From Adiantum capillus-veneris (lineage: Eukaryota > Streptophyta > Polypodiopsida > Polypodiales > Pteridaceae), in contig CM043953.1 of the NCBI GenBank assembly GCA_014529385.2, forward strand, positions 111,786,549-111,850,548: a stretch of DNA of 64,000 nt. Reading direction: 5' to 3'. The notes beneath the pieces were generated by a model. That model was not told where the DNA came from. It ran no database searches and saw only the letters and a list, made by a program, of their open reading frames with translations. Shown here one piece after another: positions 21,380 to 32,763 of the stretch. Every line of letters starts with the position of its first letter. The stretch's first letter is position 1. The translations under genes and the position numbers were made by a program.

Positions 21380-21562
21380 TCTTTCAAACTCAAAATGGTA
21401 TCCTCAAGCTTTGCAATCTTACCATCCTTCTCTTCCACATGTTGCTAAAGATTTTGTGCTTCTTTTTCCACATGAATGATCCTCTGTTACAGACTAGAAT
21501 TGTTATGAATGATAACTTGGTGTTGATGCATCCACCATTGCATACTATGAGCACTGAGAGTG
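21380..21562 (-). pseudogene. Upstream half of the reading frame split by copia
   Basis: On the minus strand the frame reads HVEEKDGKIAKLEDTILSLK up to the insertion site, a heptad-like coiled-coil segment. Further upstream it is broken by stops. The rest of the protein is at 16098-16200. The family is not recognised. Confidence 0.4.
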
Positions 21563-21584
21563 GACAACCGCTTGCACTAGCCAA

Positions 21585-22235
21585 GCAGACTTGGCTCCCC
21601 TCTACCAACATATTGCAAGAAGGCAGGGAGACTATTAAATGTTGGATACACACTAACCATCCACCCAAAGGTCCTCATCTGTGTGACCTGCAATGTGGCA
21701 TTGTTGTGTTGTATGTAAGTCATAACGCTTGGAAGGTGCAAGCTCTTTTGACAACCAGATATGTACACGTTTTTTTTTTTACTGTGACGATCATGCTGTG
21801 GATGGGAGATTTGTATTGTCGTTTGTATCCATACCATGGAGAGATGGGGTTGTATAGAATAGAATGAAGGAGGTAGAGAGGGGCCAAGGAAAAGATGATG
21901 GGCTCTATATTAAGGGATGCAAAGACCATTGTGTGCTATGAGCTCCAATAGATGACAATATCTTGCAATATCCAAGAAGATTGTGCTCCCCTCTATCTAT
22001 ATATTGTAAGAATGAAGCAAGGCTATTGAATGTTGGATACACATTGATGACTGGATCATTAGGGTAAAGGCAGCCATGCACCCAAAGGTCCACATTGGTG
22101 TGACTTGCACATGACGTTGTTGTGCAGTTTGCAAGTAATAACGCAATGAGCTTGCAAAGTCCTTTGGCAGTCAAACATGTAGAGAAACCATTTTCAAACT
22201 TGACGATCTTGATGTGGATGGGAGGTTTGTAATGT
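21585..22235. repeat. Two-copy direct repeat, about 400-bp period
   Basis: The block from GCTCCCCTCTA, through ATGTTGGATACACA, CCACCCAAAGGTCC, TGTGACTTGCA and GATGTGGATGGGAG, occurs at about 21593-21820 and 21983-22235 with several indels. No coding function is seen. Confidence 0.7.
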
Positions 22236-22261
22236 CACCTAGCTCCATGGCAAGGGGAATA

Positions 22262-22830
22262 AAGCTGGCCTTAAGCAAGAGTGGAGAGTCGCAACAGAGC
22301 CACAGAGGAGAGAGGTGATCTATGGAGTAAAGAGCTATGGGATGGAGAGTTGCATGAGAGCTAGAGAGTGGAGAGGAGAGCTATGGAGTGGAGAGCTTTG
22401 GGATGGAGAGATGTAGGAGAGTTATGGAGTGGAGAGCTATGGGATGGAGAGCTGCAGGGGATCTATGGAGTGGAGAAGAGGGTTATGGAGTGGAAGGCCG
22501 CAGGAGAGCTATGGAGTGGAGAGGAGAGCTATGAAGTGGAGATCTTTGGGATGGAGAGCTGTAGGAGAGCTATGGAATGGAGAGATGTAGGAGAGCTATG
22601 GAGTGGAGAAGAGGAATATGGAGCGGAGAGCTATGGGAGGGAGAGGTATGGAGCGGACCTGCAACAAGAAGAGGGAAGGAGGAAGAGTGTGTGCTGAAAG
22701 TAGGAGAGAGAAGAGACAGGGAGAGGAGTGAGAGAGAGGGAAGGAGAAAGAGTGTGTGTGCTGAAAAGTAGGAGAGAGAAGAGAGAGAGAGGAGTGAGAG
22801 AGAAGGGAGTGATTTTGGAGGGAAATAAAA
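22262..22830. repeat. GA-rich minisatellite
   Basis: Interleaved repeats of GGAGAGCTATGGAGTGGAGAG, GGGATGGAGAG and TGTAGGAGAG, shading into GAGAGAGAAG. The long ORF through it is a by-product of repetition. Confidence 0.85.
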
Positions 22831-23231
22831 AAAGGTGGGAAGTTTGATATTCAGCAGGTCTAGCAGTGAGATTTTGAGAGAGAAAATTGATTTTTGGGTA
22901 TATATATAGGTTGAGGAGAAGTTTTGAGTAAAAGTAAGGTTCTCTTGAATTTTTTGAAAAAAGTGCTTTTTTGAGCTGAGGCTATGGATGCCCTTGATGA
23001 TGTGGAAAAAAAGGGGGGGAGGGTAGTTATTGTCATAAGGACCACCACTCTTTTGGGTAGAGAGAGAGAATGTACCTAAACTCCCTCCCTACTAGGGAAG
23101 GGGATGATTGGAATTCAGTTTGGAAAGAGATCCTCAATTCGCCAATACAAGTACCTTTGGGTTCACTACTGAAATTGGTTCCAAATTTTCATAATGCCTT
23201 GCTAAGCTAGAAGTTCAAAGAGCTCAGGGAA
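22831..23231. other. Non-coding stretch
   Basis: GA- and T-rich sequence with a G run near 23011. Nothing is recognised. Confidence 0.4.
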
Positions 23232-24257
23232 GTGGACATTGCGATAGCTGAAGGCGAGGGGGATGAGTCAGCCCCGCTGCCGGCAAATAGGATCACGGAT
23301 ACCCGCATTTCGGAGCTTCCAGCCAGATATCATGGTACATACATCGACAAGGTACTAGTAGATGGACGAGCGGGAGTAAATATTAGTACTCAAGCAGCTT
23401 GTGAGTGTTTTGGACTCAATAATTGGGAACGTGCACCCTTTGTAGTCCGCATGGCAGATCAAAGAAGAGTGCAGCCAGTAGGATTACTTCGGGGCATTGT
23501 CCTGGATGTAGCTGGCCTATCTTTTGCTGTCTCTTTAGTAGTCTTGAATATTGAGGATAACATCTCCGATTTAACAAATCAAAATGTATACTTAACTATG
23601 GCAGCACGGCGGCAAACTGAAGAACTACAAGCACTCAGGAGGGCTAATTCTGCGTTTGTGGATTCTATTCAAGATGAATTGCTACAATTGCAAACACAGA
23701 ATAGCCTTGCCACTTATTTAGCATCTCATCCTGGTGATGTGATGATCAACATGAATGATCTGGATGCCTTAGCAGTGGAGATGCAGCAGGACCTCCACAT
23801 TTTTTTGGAGAATCAACTACAGAGTTGGAGAACAAGGCTGACTGCTGAGCTGATAGCGCAGCAACCAACTCAGTAGGTTGTGATGAGGCAACCTGAGTCA
23901 TCGAATACTGACAGGGGTAAGAATGTTGTTCCAGAAGGTTTTGATATTGCTGATTGGGTGCAAGCTACAGAAGATTGTGTTAAGGCCCAGGCTCATGTCT
24001 CTCGTTTGCAGCGAGTGATACATTGCTTTCGGATCATCGTGAAGATTTTCGAGGATTTGGCTACATCAACATTTCTTCCTCACCAGAGCAGGTCGAAGAG
24101 CAACAACCGAAACCTTCCAACCGGAGGGGCTAAGGTGTGGGTTCGCCCAATCCACCGTGCGTGCCAGGTGTTACGGCATAAGCCGCACAATGTGGTCCTG
24201 CGGAGGTCTGGACATTGCGGACTAGGAGTCATGCGGCTTTGGGGCAGTTATTCATAG
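23232..24257 (+). pseudogene. Ty3-like aspartic protease fragment and adjoining frame
   Basis: In the frame 23232-23876, a retropepsin-like region reads KVLVDGRAGVNIST (the usual DGGA is DGRA), then FVVRMADQRRVQPVGL and a VLDVAGLSFAVSLVVL strand pattern. The rest of that frame (ARRQTEELQALRRA ...) is Gln/Leu-rich and unrecognised. The following frame 23880-24257 is also unrecognised. No RT follows. I read this as the protease end of a degenerate Ty3 element, without visible LTRs. The Gly-to-Arg change next to the catalytic Asp would probably inactivate it. Confidence 0.5.
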
Positions 24258-24559
24258 GATATCATAAGATAGGATGGGGGTCTGCACCGTTCTTGATCTG
24301 CGCTGGAGCAGTGGTTGTATTAGGGGGGGGGGCATACCTGTCTTTGGATATACCACTAATGTTCATGTTATCAAATACATCGTCTCTCTTGTACTCTATG
24401 TTCTGATATACATCAATGAGGAAGGCAGTGTTCTATTTGTTGTAATCTGTCTTAAGTTCTATCTTCTTGTGTTTTGCTGTTTGAATAATGTAAGACAGTG
24501 TGCGGGTAATCATTCCCGTAATGCTTATTGCTCCTCTGCGGGCAATAGACATTACAATT

Positions 24560-24936
24560 CTATGCTTGACCCCTTTAGCTCCTTGCAACTTTGTATATTC
24601 AATGGCGAATAGCTTTGGAAACTTCGTGAACATGTCTTCATACTCCTTCTTTTCTTTCTTTCTCAAATCCTCTCCTAGCATGCTCCTTGCATTCACTTTG
24701 GCAGGCTCTACAATTTCTTTTGTATTATTCTTCTCCTCCTTGACCTTCCCCTCATGCATCAATGCTTCCTTTTTGACACTTATCGCAAAAAGATCAGGAC
24801 ATAATTGCATCAAGCCTTCCTCTACACTTTCTTCTGATGATGTAGACGAAGCATCACTATTGTATGACATAATTTCTATCGAATCTGTATCTTGCATCTC
24901 CAATAGGGGTTGTGTACGGCTCTCATGTGTCTTCAT
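24560..24936 (-). pseudogene. Ty3 protease-RT linker
   Basis: Acidic Ser/Glu-rich linker, then the block KKEYEDMFTKFPKLFAIEYT and VKHRI. This aligns with EREEFKCVLRKFPRIFAKDY and VQHKIELKP in the intact element at 36036-41315. After KHRI the similarity ends. The frame runs on to 24433 in unrelated sequence, so the junction is near 24560. Confidence 0.75.
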
Positions 24937-24978
24937 GTGTAGACAATGATCCTTCCTTTCTCTTGGTCGGGATGGTGA

Positions 24979-25428
24979 TCAAGTCCGTGCCCCAATCCTG
25001 CTTAGCACCAAGGTTATAAGCCATGGCCTCCCTAAAATGATCGGATAAGCATTCTCACCTGCTTGCATCACATAGCAATCAACCAAGCCCTCAATCCCCA
25101 AGACTTTTATCTTCACATCTTCAGCTATCCCAAGACACCTTGCCTTTTTGTGGTTGCCATCCTCATACGGATTGAAGCATTGATTGACATCTTGACTCTG
25201 CTTCTTCATGATAGCCTTGGTCATGACACACACCTGGGCACCACCATCCACATATGCTTTCACTTTCGTCTTCTTTCCCAACATAGCTTCAACTATTGGC
25301 ACCATATCCACCAGGTGACAAACCCTTAAGGATGACACCATGCTTTGATGCTTTTCATTTTTGGAAAGAAGCCGCGTACTCACACATTTGGTCCAGTGCC
25401 TCCTCAATTTAGTGTTCAAAGCCACCAA
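24979..25428 (-). pseudogene. Ty3 aspartic protease
   Basis: Carries the catalytic AYVDGGAQVCVMT (D-G-G-A) and the C-terminal ILGRPWLI motif of retropepsins, as in the intact element (LVDGGAQICIM, ILGRPWLM). An insertion or divergence around QCFNPYEDGNHKK suggests minor decay. It is separated by a frame break from the linker at 24936. Confidence 0.85.
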
Positions 25429-25606
25429 CTAACCAAAAGATATATTGGCCTTTTGATTTTATATGTCGTCGACAATATCATAGTCTTCAACACCTTGGCC
25501 AAGAGGGTAGTCCTTTAGACCTATTTTCCTTCTTCATCGCCTCTTGCTACTCTCTGGTTTGTCTTTCTACTTTAGCCTTCCCTTTCCTTGCTCTTGTTTC
25601 CCTCTC

Positions 25607-26050
25607 TTATTTTGTCTCCTTCTCCCTATCATGCCTAGCTCTCTTATTAGCCAAAACATGCACATTTTGATGCTCAAGGGTAATGATGTTCATAGCTCTG
25701 CCTTCTCCATTTGCAGGCAATGGTTGTGGTTGTTGTTGCGAAGGTGGTGCTTCTAGTGACCGCTCTTGATGATTTTCTTCTATTCTCCCTCGGCCACGCC
25801 CATATAAGGGGTATACCCCTCCTCTCTCTCTTGGTGGTTTAGGACAATCAGGGGCGTAGTGACCCTCTTCATCGCAATTGTAGCATCTACCTTGTAGCCT
25901 TCGTCTCCTACCTGTACTAGTTGGCCGCTCTTCTCTTTGGTTCCTATTCATTATGTTAATTCTTAATTCATGCAAAGTGATTGGCAAGATCATGAAAAAC
26001 CCAGGCCGTAACGGGATCCGGACGTTGAAACACTCGCTCCATTCTATCAT
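25607..26050 (-). pseudogene. Ty3 nucleocapsid (zinc knuckle) fragment
   Basis: The CYNCDEEGHYAPDC knuckle (C-x2-C-x4-H-x4-C) follows a basic RRRRL stretch. A Gln-rich and acidic region comes after it. It would bind the element RNA. Confidence 0.85.
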
Positions 26051-26599
26051 CCACTACCATAGGGACCATTGGTTGCACCACAACTGGATCAGCATGTATC
26101 ATGCCTTGCTCCCATCTTCTCTTGATCTTCTTGCTCTTGGCCTCGGCAATATCCACGGCTCTTTCAAATGTAGAAGGCTCCTCTTGATCGACCTTCTCCC
26201 TTACACTTGGATAGAGACAATCCATAAACTGACGCACTTTAAAGAAATCCACTGGAGGTACTTAAGATTCCGCCTCTAATTGTACCCAAAGTGCTTTGAA
26301 GTGCTGCAAAAACTCTTCAAATTAGCATGAACATCTTGCTGCAAACCTCTCAATTTTGTTGTTTCTTCTTTTGCGGTTAACTTCTTTCCAAACCTGTCAA
26401 AAATTGCCTGCTTCACCTGCTCCCATGTTTGCTTTTTGACTTCCTCTAAACCTTCAAACCACTCGTGAGCTTCTCCTTTGAGTGCAAGAGGAAATACATG
26501 AAGCTTTGCTTTGTCATTCACAATATGCATACCAAGCGTATGCCACTTGAAGTCCACAATCCAGTCCTCAGATCCTCCTTCCCTGTGAACATTGGCCAA
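25968..26599 (-). pseudogene. Ty3 capsid fragment
   Basis: The frame 26599-26276 reads FPLALKGEAHEWFEGL, then WEQVKQAIFDRFGKK, the Retrotrans_gag pattern. The frame 26252-25968 (FMDCLYPSVREKVDQ) continues it after a frameshift. Confidence 0.8.
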
Positions 26600-26759
26600 C
26601 TATACGCCATCCCTTCGAAATCAGTTCTCCCTTGCGTGAGTAACTCCACAAAATTTGAAGTCTTGCACCTCGACCAAACCACCACTTTTCTTCAATGAAT
26701 CTCAAACTTCACAGCAAAACCACAGCTTCACCTAGGTACTCAACCTGCAAATTTCTGCT

Positions 26760-26776
26760 CCCTAGCGGGATCGCCA
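26760..26776 (-). promoter_or_regulatory. PBS of the truncated Ty3 element
   Basis: The minus strand reads TGGCGATCCCGCTAGGG, five bases from a CA-ended LTR boundary at 26782. I cannot name the tRNA. A related site (TGGCGATCCTGCTGG) occurs at about 50226-50240. Confidence 0.6.
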
Positions 26777-26781
26777 AAGGA

Positions 26782-28096
26782 TGATGGAGCAAAGGACGTT
26801 GTGCGCACACTCACACACCCAGACAACTCAACATAACACAAGGAATTTACTTAAATTCCAACCCACACACACCACCACTCAAGAGCTCAATAAAAATACT
26901 ACCCACAAGCTCAATTCAAACTCCAAACACCTCGACCTACAAGCCCTTGCCTGCCCGCAAACACTACAAGGTGAATCGAGTTAATCAACACTTGAAATCA
27001 CACTTGATGGTGACCCATATATACAAGAAAAACCATAAAAAACTCAAAAAATCCATCCACAAAAGGCCTCTCTCAAACCATTGCAAAGCCTTCACCAAAC
27101 TCCACTTTGTGGACTCTTTGGAGTAGCGTCAACCCAAATGGCACCGATACAGGGTCACATAGTCTTGAAGAAAGTCGCTCCTTCTTCCCTCAATTCCTTG
27201 CACACACACATCCATGGAAACCCCAAAACTTCCATAGACTCTCCTAAGTGCAAAATTGAAGAGAGAAAGCTCTCATTCACTCCTCCACATACTCGAAAAC
27301 AGGACGGGAACACGATGGGACTGCACTAGACCACCTGTAGGAACCCTGCTTCCTCCCACACACAAAGAGGTGCAAGTATCGACTTCAAAAATTTTTCTTC
27401 AGCTTGAGCACTCACGCCACCGTGACTGATGTGGCAATTTGAAGCCTTTTCACACCTTTTTTAACCATTTTTTTACCTTTTTTGGCCCAATTTTAGCCAA
27501 TTTTGACCCCACGGGCATTTTTCGCGGAAAAACCACAAATGGACTCCAAAATTCACCAAATTTAGTGCACTTGATCCTTGATACCCAAAGCAATTTTCCA
27601 CATACCCAAATTCCATTTTTGACAACTACTAGGGCGGTGCACGCATCACCGCAGATCAGGCACCATAAATAGACAGTTACTGCATGTGCCAAACTTCTCG
27701 GGTGGGATAAGAGTGCCCACACTTCCCACTTGCATTATTCTAGAAATCTCAAACACATTACCTAGAGCCAAAATAAGCCACTAGGAACCATATCCAAGGC
27801 CTCCATACCCTATGCAGGCATGTACATGTGCCCGACTGCTGGCACGCGGACCTGACTATTCACAATGTGTATACGTTGCATCTTTTTTACAAACTTGAAA
27901 CCACTTTGCAAATCTCCCAAATGCACATATTTACATCTTTTTGTACATATGACCATGCATATACACGCTACTTTGTACACGTGAAAAGGGGTCTATCAGC
28001 AACTTTGCTTGAGAGTGTCGAGAAGAAGGTTCCCCAATCTCAGAAGCCAACCGCCTGGAAGTGGCATTCTCCGAAGATGAATGTTCACTAGCATTA
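26782..28096 (-). mobile_element. Putative 5' LTR of the truncated Ty3 element
   Basis: Non-coding sequence upstream (minus strand) of the PBS, with a TATATA-type promoter near 27012-27018. The outer boundary is unresolved; it lies somewhere before the plus-strand LTR that begins at 28097. Confidence 0.35.
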
Positions 28097-29001
28097 TGTT
28101 GACAATTGAACACTGGAAAGCCCATTTTGTATCATTTAATTGATGGACTCAAATGAAAATATTTTTTAAGACTCAATCAAGTTTCCAGATTGTAATATAT
28201 TAAATATGCCGATCAGTTGAAACCATGGTAGAAAGTGGGAGGTAATTTTAATAAATTAGAACCTCCAAGGGTGAGGTATAAAAGCCAACTTTTGTAACCC
28301 TAAGGACAAATTTTGAATTAAATATCTTTTGAGCTCAACTAGGCGTGACGTGACTGTGTATTTTGTGTGAAGTTTTCTTTTACTCTCTATGCGCACTAAA
28401 GAAGCTGCATTACGAAGGCGACTACACTATCGTGTTAGCAACGGTGAGAGCTATGTTTCAACGCCAAGCTTGCACAATTCTGGTCCCTTCGCGTAGAGCT
28501 CTCCCACGAGCTTCGAAGTGAGTTTTCTCTCTAACCGTGCATCCGTTTTGTGATTGCTATATGTCATTGCATTCATGGTGAATTGAACTACACTTAAGGC
28601 CCAAACACGTTGAGAATCGATAACTTGTATTTTTTTGCCTATCTTTATACATATTTTTTGCACCAAGTGTTTACAGGTAGTAAGTTGGGTTAGAGAATTT
28701 AGGGTAGTGTCCTCTAGATGTGTAGAGGCTACTCCTTGAGTTTCGTGACAATTCGACAACGTTCAGTCATGTTTCGGAGAACATAGCCGTCGTAGGTAAG
28801 GTAGCAACTGTGCATACATAGTGTGCTTTGAGTTTTTTTCCCTTGGTAGTGATTGTGTCTAGAAGGTGGAGTAGGTGATTGACACCCATCTATTTGCTTC
28901 CATGCGCCTACGGGTCAAGCTCAGTTCTTGGTTGACATCTTGTTTGTTGGCCTAGTTCTTACTGTGCTAGGAACTGTGAGCATAGTATTTGCCTGAGAAC
29001 A
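28097..29001 (+). mobile_element. Putative 5' LTR of element C (905 bp)
   Basis: It begins TGTTGACA and ends GAGAACA, an inverted-terminus pair. A TATA box (TATAAAAG, 28277-28284) lies inside, and a PBS starts two bases after the end. No 3' partner is in the window, so the copy is incomplete. Confidence 0.6.
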
Positions 29002-29002
29002 T

Positions 29003-29020
29003 TGGCACCGAACTAGGGAC
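29003..29020 (+). promoter_or_regulatory. PBS of element C
   Basis: TGGCACCGAACTAGGGAC, following the LTR terminus at 29001 with one intervening base. The matching tRNA is not identified. Confidence 0.55.
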
Positions 29021-30660
29021 AAGAGCCTTAGGTAGGTGACCTTAAACTAGTCCTACAAGGTGAAAGTTCCTCTTTTTCGCTAGAGTCTTGCTATTTTACT
29101 TTAGGTAGGATCCAAGAGGTTCTAGGGAGTGTGTGTCTCGCCTGGGTCTTTCACAGTAATAAGTTTTAGTTAGTTTAGTATAGTTGTTGGTTTTTGATTG
29201 GTTGTGGTGTTGTAAAAGTGTTTACTAGTCCGTGTATGGCAGTAAAGTGTTTTTGGCTTGCCCAAAGGGCAAAGGCTATAGAGATCACTTCTCTTTTTGC
29301 TGACTAAAATAGGAAAAAGGTTGAGTTGTATTTTTAAGCATTTTTTGACATGTCAAAAATGTTGATTGGTTGAAATAAGATAGTGGGTACTGATTGAAAT
29401 GAATTGTGTAAAGCTAATGATGGGCATGTCTTAAGTTTTGAAATATGAAATGAACTCTCATATATCAAGGAAAAGATTTTGGGTTACCCAATGCCTTTGG
29501 AAGCATGAAACGTTGACAGCCTTACATGTTAAATGATAAAGCCTTAGAGGCTCCACAAATCCCAAGAGTCACCTTTTCATTTTGAAATTTGTGTTACCCA
29601 CCTTTTCATTTTGAGAATTTGATTCACCCCTTGAAACTTGAGGTAATAGACTAAAGTTGTCATTTTTGTTAGTTAAAACTTTATGGAAGGAATTTATTAT
29701 TTAGAGCTTTAACCTTTAAAGATTTTTTATTTTTATTTTTAAAGATTTTAAAGCTAAGTTAGAACTTAAAGATGTAGAACTTTTAAAGTGAGGTCTCCGA
29801 TGATCAATGAGTACCTAGAGTTTTTTTTTTTATATTAGAAGGTAAAACTTTGAATTAAACAAAGTGAAAATGTTACATGGATCCACAAGTAGGGGGAGGG
29901 TCACCCCGAGACACTAGAGTTTTAGGACTTAGAACTTTAAACCTTTTAAAGTGGGATTTACAACTTAGGGATCAACAGTTTTAAATTTGTAAAAAGGGTT
30001 CTAGAGCTTAAAAATGTAGAGTTTTTAAAGTGGGGTGTAGAGCATAGGGATCTAAAGCTTAAGGTGTAGAGCTTAAGGGTGCTTTTTTAATTCAATTCTA
30101 TGTGCACGCTTATGTTTTTTTTTTAAAAAGCTTAGAGATGTAGTGATTTTAAAGTGGGATCTACCCTCAGATCAAGGCCTAAAATTGACGCCTACTTTTT
30201 TTGTCAAGGGCTATTTTGCCTATCAAAACAATCTCAAAATTGCCTGTCATTTTTTGTATTTATATCTTTAAGTTAACGTTATATATGGGCAATTATATAA
30301 GTTGATTGCATTACACAAAGCTTATGAAAGGGGGCTTGAAAAATTGGATGTCAAAAAGAAATTTTTATCATGCCTGGTAGGCCTTGTGATTTTATCACTT
30401 ATTCTACCCACAATTGAAAAACCCCACATGATGAGCAGGAGTAGTTGTAGACAGGACACGTGATTGTGATCTAAAGCTATCCATCATCGAGTTATTTGCT
30501 TGTATGCTTGTTTGCATTTGTAATCTCTGAAAAGTAGAATTTTAAGGATAACATGCAATAAACAAGTTTGAGAAGACTATTGTGCATGGATGAGTGATGC
30601 TGGGCATAAAAGAACACATATGCAAGAGATCTGGATGAGAAAACTGTAATTTTTTTATTA
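29021..30660 (+). other. Element C leader, non-coding
   Basis: AT-rich. A degenerate motif of the form GATGTAGA-x-TTTTAAAGTGGG recurs near 29770, 29930, 30010 and 30130, and a CACCTTTTCATTTTGA block is duplicated at about 29571 and 29602. No gag or other coding frame is visible. Confidence 0.45.
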
Positions 30661-30663
30661 GCG

Positions 30664-30974
30664 GACATTATATGCGTATGATGTCTTAGGGCGTAGTAGG
30701 AGACCGAATTTTCCAAAACAGACTGCAATAGAGTGTTCTAAAGGGGTATTTTATCCTAATTACACCTTAAGACTAAAGTTTTGACCAACATTTGGCCCCC
30801 AAAAGACAAAAGTCGTGTGTGAAAACGGCGAAAAATAGGAACCTTGTGATTTTGTGCATGTTTCTACATGGAAAATTGGTAAAAGTGCTTGGGAAGCATT
30901 GCTGAAGACTTGTGGATAGTTGTGCATCAATTCTAGACAAAAATTCACCAATAGACATCATACGTGTATGATGT
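30664..30974. repeat. Two palindromes 289 bp apart in the element C leader
   Basis: The copy at 30955-30974 has perfect 9-bp arms ACATCATAC and GTATGATGT around GT. The copy at 30664-30685 reads GACATTATA ... TATGATGTC with mismatches. The sequence after each (AGGGCGTAG / AGGGTAG, then AGACCGAA / AGTCAAAC) also aligns, suggesting two units of a 289-bp repeat. Confidence 0.55.
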
Positions 30975-31459
30975 ATCAAGGGTAGATTTGGTAGTCAAAC
31001 TGGACTTTTTGACTTGACAACCATAGCTAGATTTCAATTAGTACATTTGTGGCAGTGTTGTCATAATTTGGAATACACATTTAGTTGTAGTTAAGTACAA
31101 AATCACCTCACCAATACCATAAATTAGGCTAATATTTGAGTGCACACAATGACATACAGATCCATCTCATCAGTATTGATAACATATTTCTCATCATAAT
31201 TTTCTGTATGTTCACGAGCAAAGCAAAATCATAATTACATTTTGGTAGCTACATTTGTGCCTTTTTTTTTTTCTGAACATGGTACACACGTTTAGGTACG
31301 ATTTAGTTGGTGGTATGTTTGTAGTGAAAATGTCTACCATTATACGTTGCCATAGAAACATGCTTTGAGCTCTTGCCTAATGCAATATTGTCTAGGAATT
31401 CAATATTGTCTTGTAAAAGGCTAGATCCTCATATAGCTGTGGATGCACTTTTGGATTTA
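30975..31459. other. Non-coding stretch, 3' side of the lipase
   Basis: AT-rich. No coding frame is recognised; part may be the lipase 3' UTR. Confidence 0.4.
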
Positions 31460-32003
31460 CTAGATGCTTAAAATTCCATGGCGAGGATGTGGAAGGTGTG
31501 CAATGCGTTGGTGAAGATGAGGAAACCTATTTAGCATCCTATGTAGTGAATCTTTATAAGAGTGGGCTGAATGATCTTTCAAGCTACGTGCATAACTCAA
31601 GATTGGGTGACGCCGACCTCCATGCTTCAAAGTTATGGTATGGGGATTCTTCTCATTGAAATGTATCAACCCACGCACATGTTTGTACACATTACGACCA
31701 TGGGAGATTAGGTCAAAACGTGGCATATTTGGGATGACATCGTCTTTGTTTACCACACGATAACTTCTTCCTTTATTTACTACATTTTTGTGGAAATCCT
31801 TTGCAAATGCTCTGTTTCCAACACATGGTGAGCCAATTGTCACACACCATATCTCTGCTTTGGGATATGCCACATATCGACACCAATGCGCACAAAGTGT
31901 TGCCAATGCACCTCCGAGACCGTGCCCAATGCAGATCACTCGTCTCACACTTGGTGTGTGTGCTCCTATCCCTTCTGCCACTCGTTGTAAGTTCTCATTG
32001 GGC
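31460..32003 (-). CDS. Class-3 lipase, exon 2 (nucleophile Ser replaced)
   Basis: C-terminal 180 codons of a Lipase_3 alpha/beta hydrolase. Visible are VICIGHGLGGALATL (the nucleophile elbow, normally GHSLGG), VTIGSPCVGNRAF, the Asp-bearing VVNKDDVIPNMP and a C-terminal HSAHSYKDSLH likely to supply the catalytic His. The Ser codon is GGT (Gly, 31921-31919), one transition from AGT, so hydrolysis of acylglycerols is probably lost. The acceptor GTTGTAG/GCCC at 32003 joins in phase 2 to exon 1 (44445), giving TSRPNENLQ. An alternative in-frame acceptor 24 nt upstream would add eight residues but fits the family spacing less well. The joined protein is about 353 residues. Confidence 0.85.
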
Positions 32004-32763
32004 CTACAACGAAACATGGTGAACGTTCTTGTAGTTTAAAAAAATGAAGTCATATAACTAAAATTGATGAAGACAACAACATGAACTACTATGAGGGAGG
32101 AATCACAACCTAGCTAGGTGGGCTACCCTCATCTTGAACTACTACTAGCAGGTGAGGAACCAAAGGTCTATGTAGGTGGGCTACTGGTGGGTAGTTGGAG
32201 AGCCCCAATGGGGGTCCTAGCTAGACATGCATTCCATTTTGAGTAGCTTGTGTTGTTTACGATAATAAGGAATACCAAGTGATATGTAAGAGACGTCGAT
32301 AGTATAACAGATGGGGTACATAATGAAGGGCAAGCAATGGGCTTGAGAACATATAATCCCTATCAGAACAATTTCTAATTCTCACTTTTCCAGGTGCGGT
32401 TGTGTGTTGTGTTGATATTACCTCCTTGGCTTCATTAAATACAACACACACTTTAGTACTCGAGTGAGAAGAGCTCATGTGAACGCACATGCCTCAAGAA
32501 TCTTTATACATTTTCTAATGTAAGAAAATGAACTTTTTCTCATGATTTTTCATATAGTTCTTACCTCATGCTTAACTCTTTCTCTTTGTTTATATATAGT
32601 GCCATCACGAGCTTCTAAGTGGGAGGCACTGCATACCTAGCTTAATATGGTTGGAGGGTAGGGGAGCAATGCCCTCCCTCCCCTGCCCCCCCCCGTCCCC
32701 CCCCCCCAAAAAAAAAAAAAACAACACACACACACACCCGACAAGTGGGCACTGTATAGCTAG

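Larger units (their letters stand above)
24560..26781 (-). mobile_element. Truncated minus-strand Ty3 element (gag-protease)
   Basis: From right to left on the minus strand: PBS (26760-26776), gag (26599-25968, in two frames), zinc knuckle frame (26050-25607), protease (25428-24979) and the protease-RT linker (24936 to about 24560). Reading stops matching Ty3 just before RT, so the 3' half is missing. It is related to the intact element at 32764-44014 but in a different subfamily. Confidence 0.85.

Noticed and set aside
22368-22771. Glu/Trp-rich ORFs
   Set aside because: Open frames caused by the GA-rich minisatellite period.
32004-32039. Alternative lipase acceptor 24 nt upstream (ACTACAAG)
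   Set aside because: Also in frame, but it adds eight residues where the Lipase_3 family spacing fits the shorter join. Not excluded.
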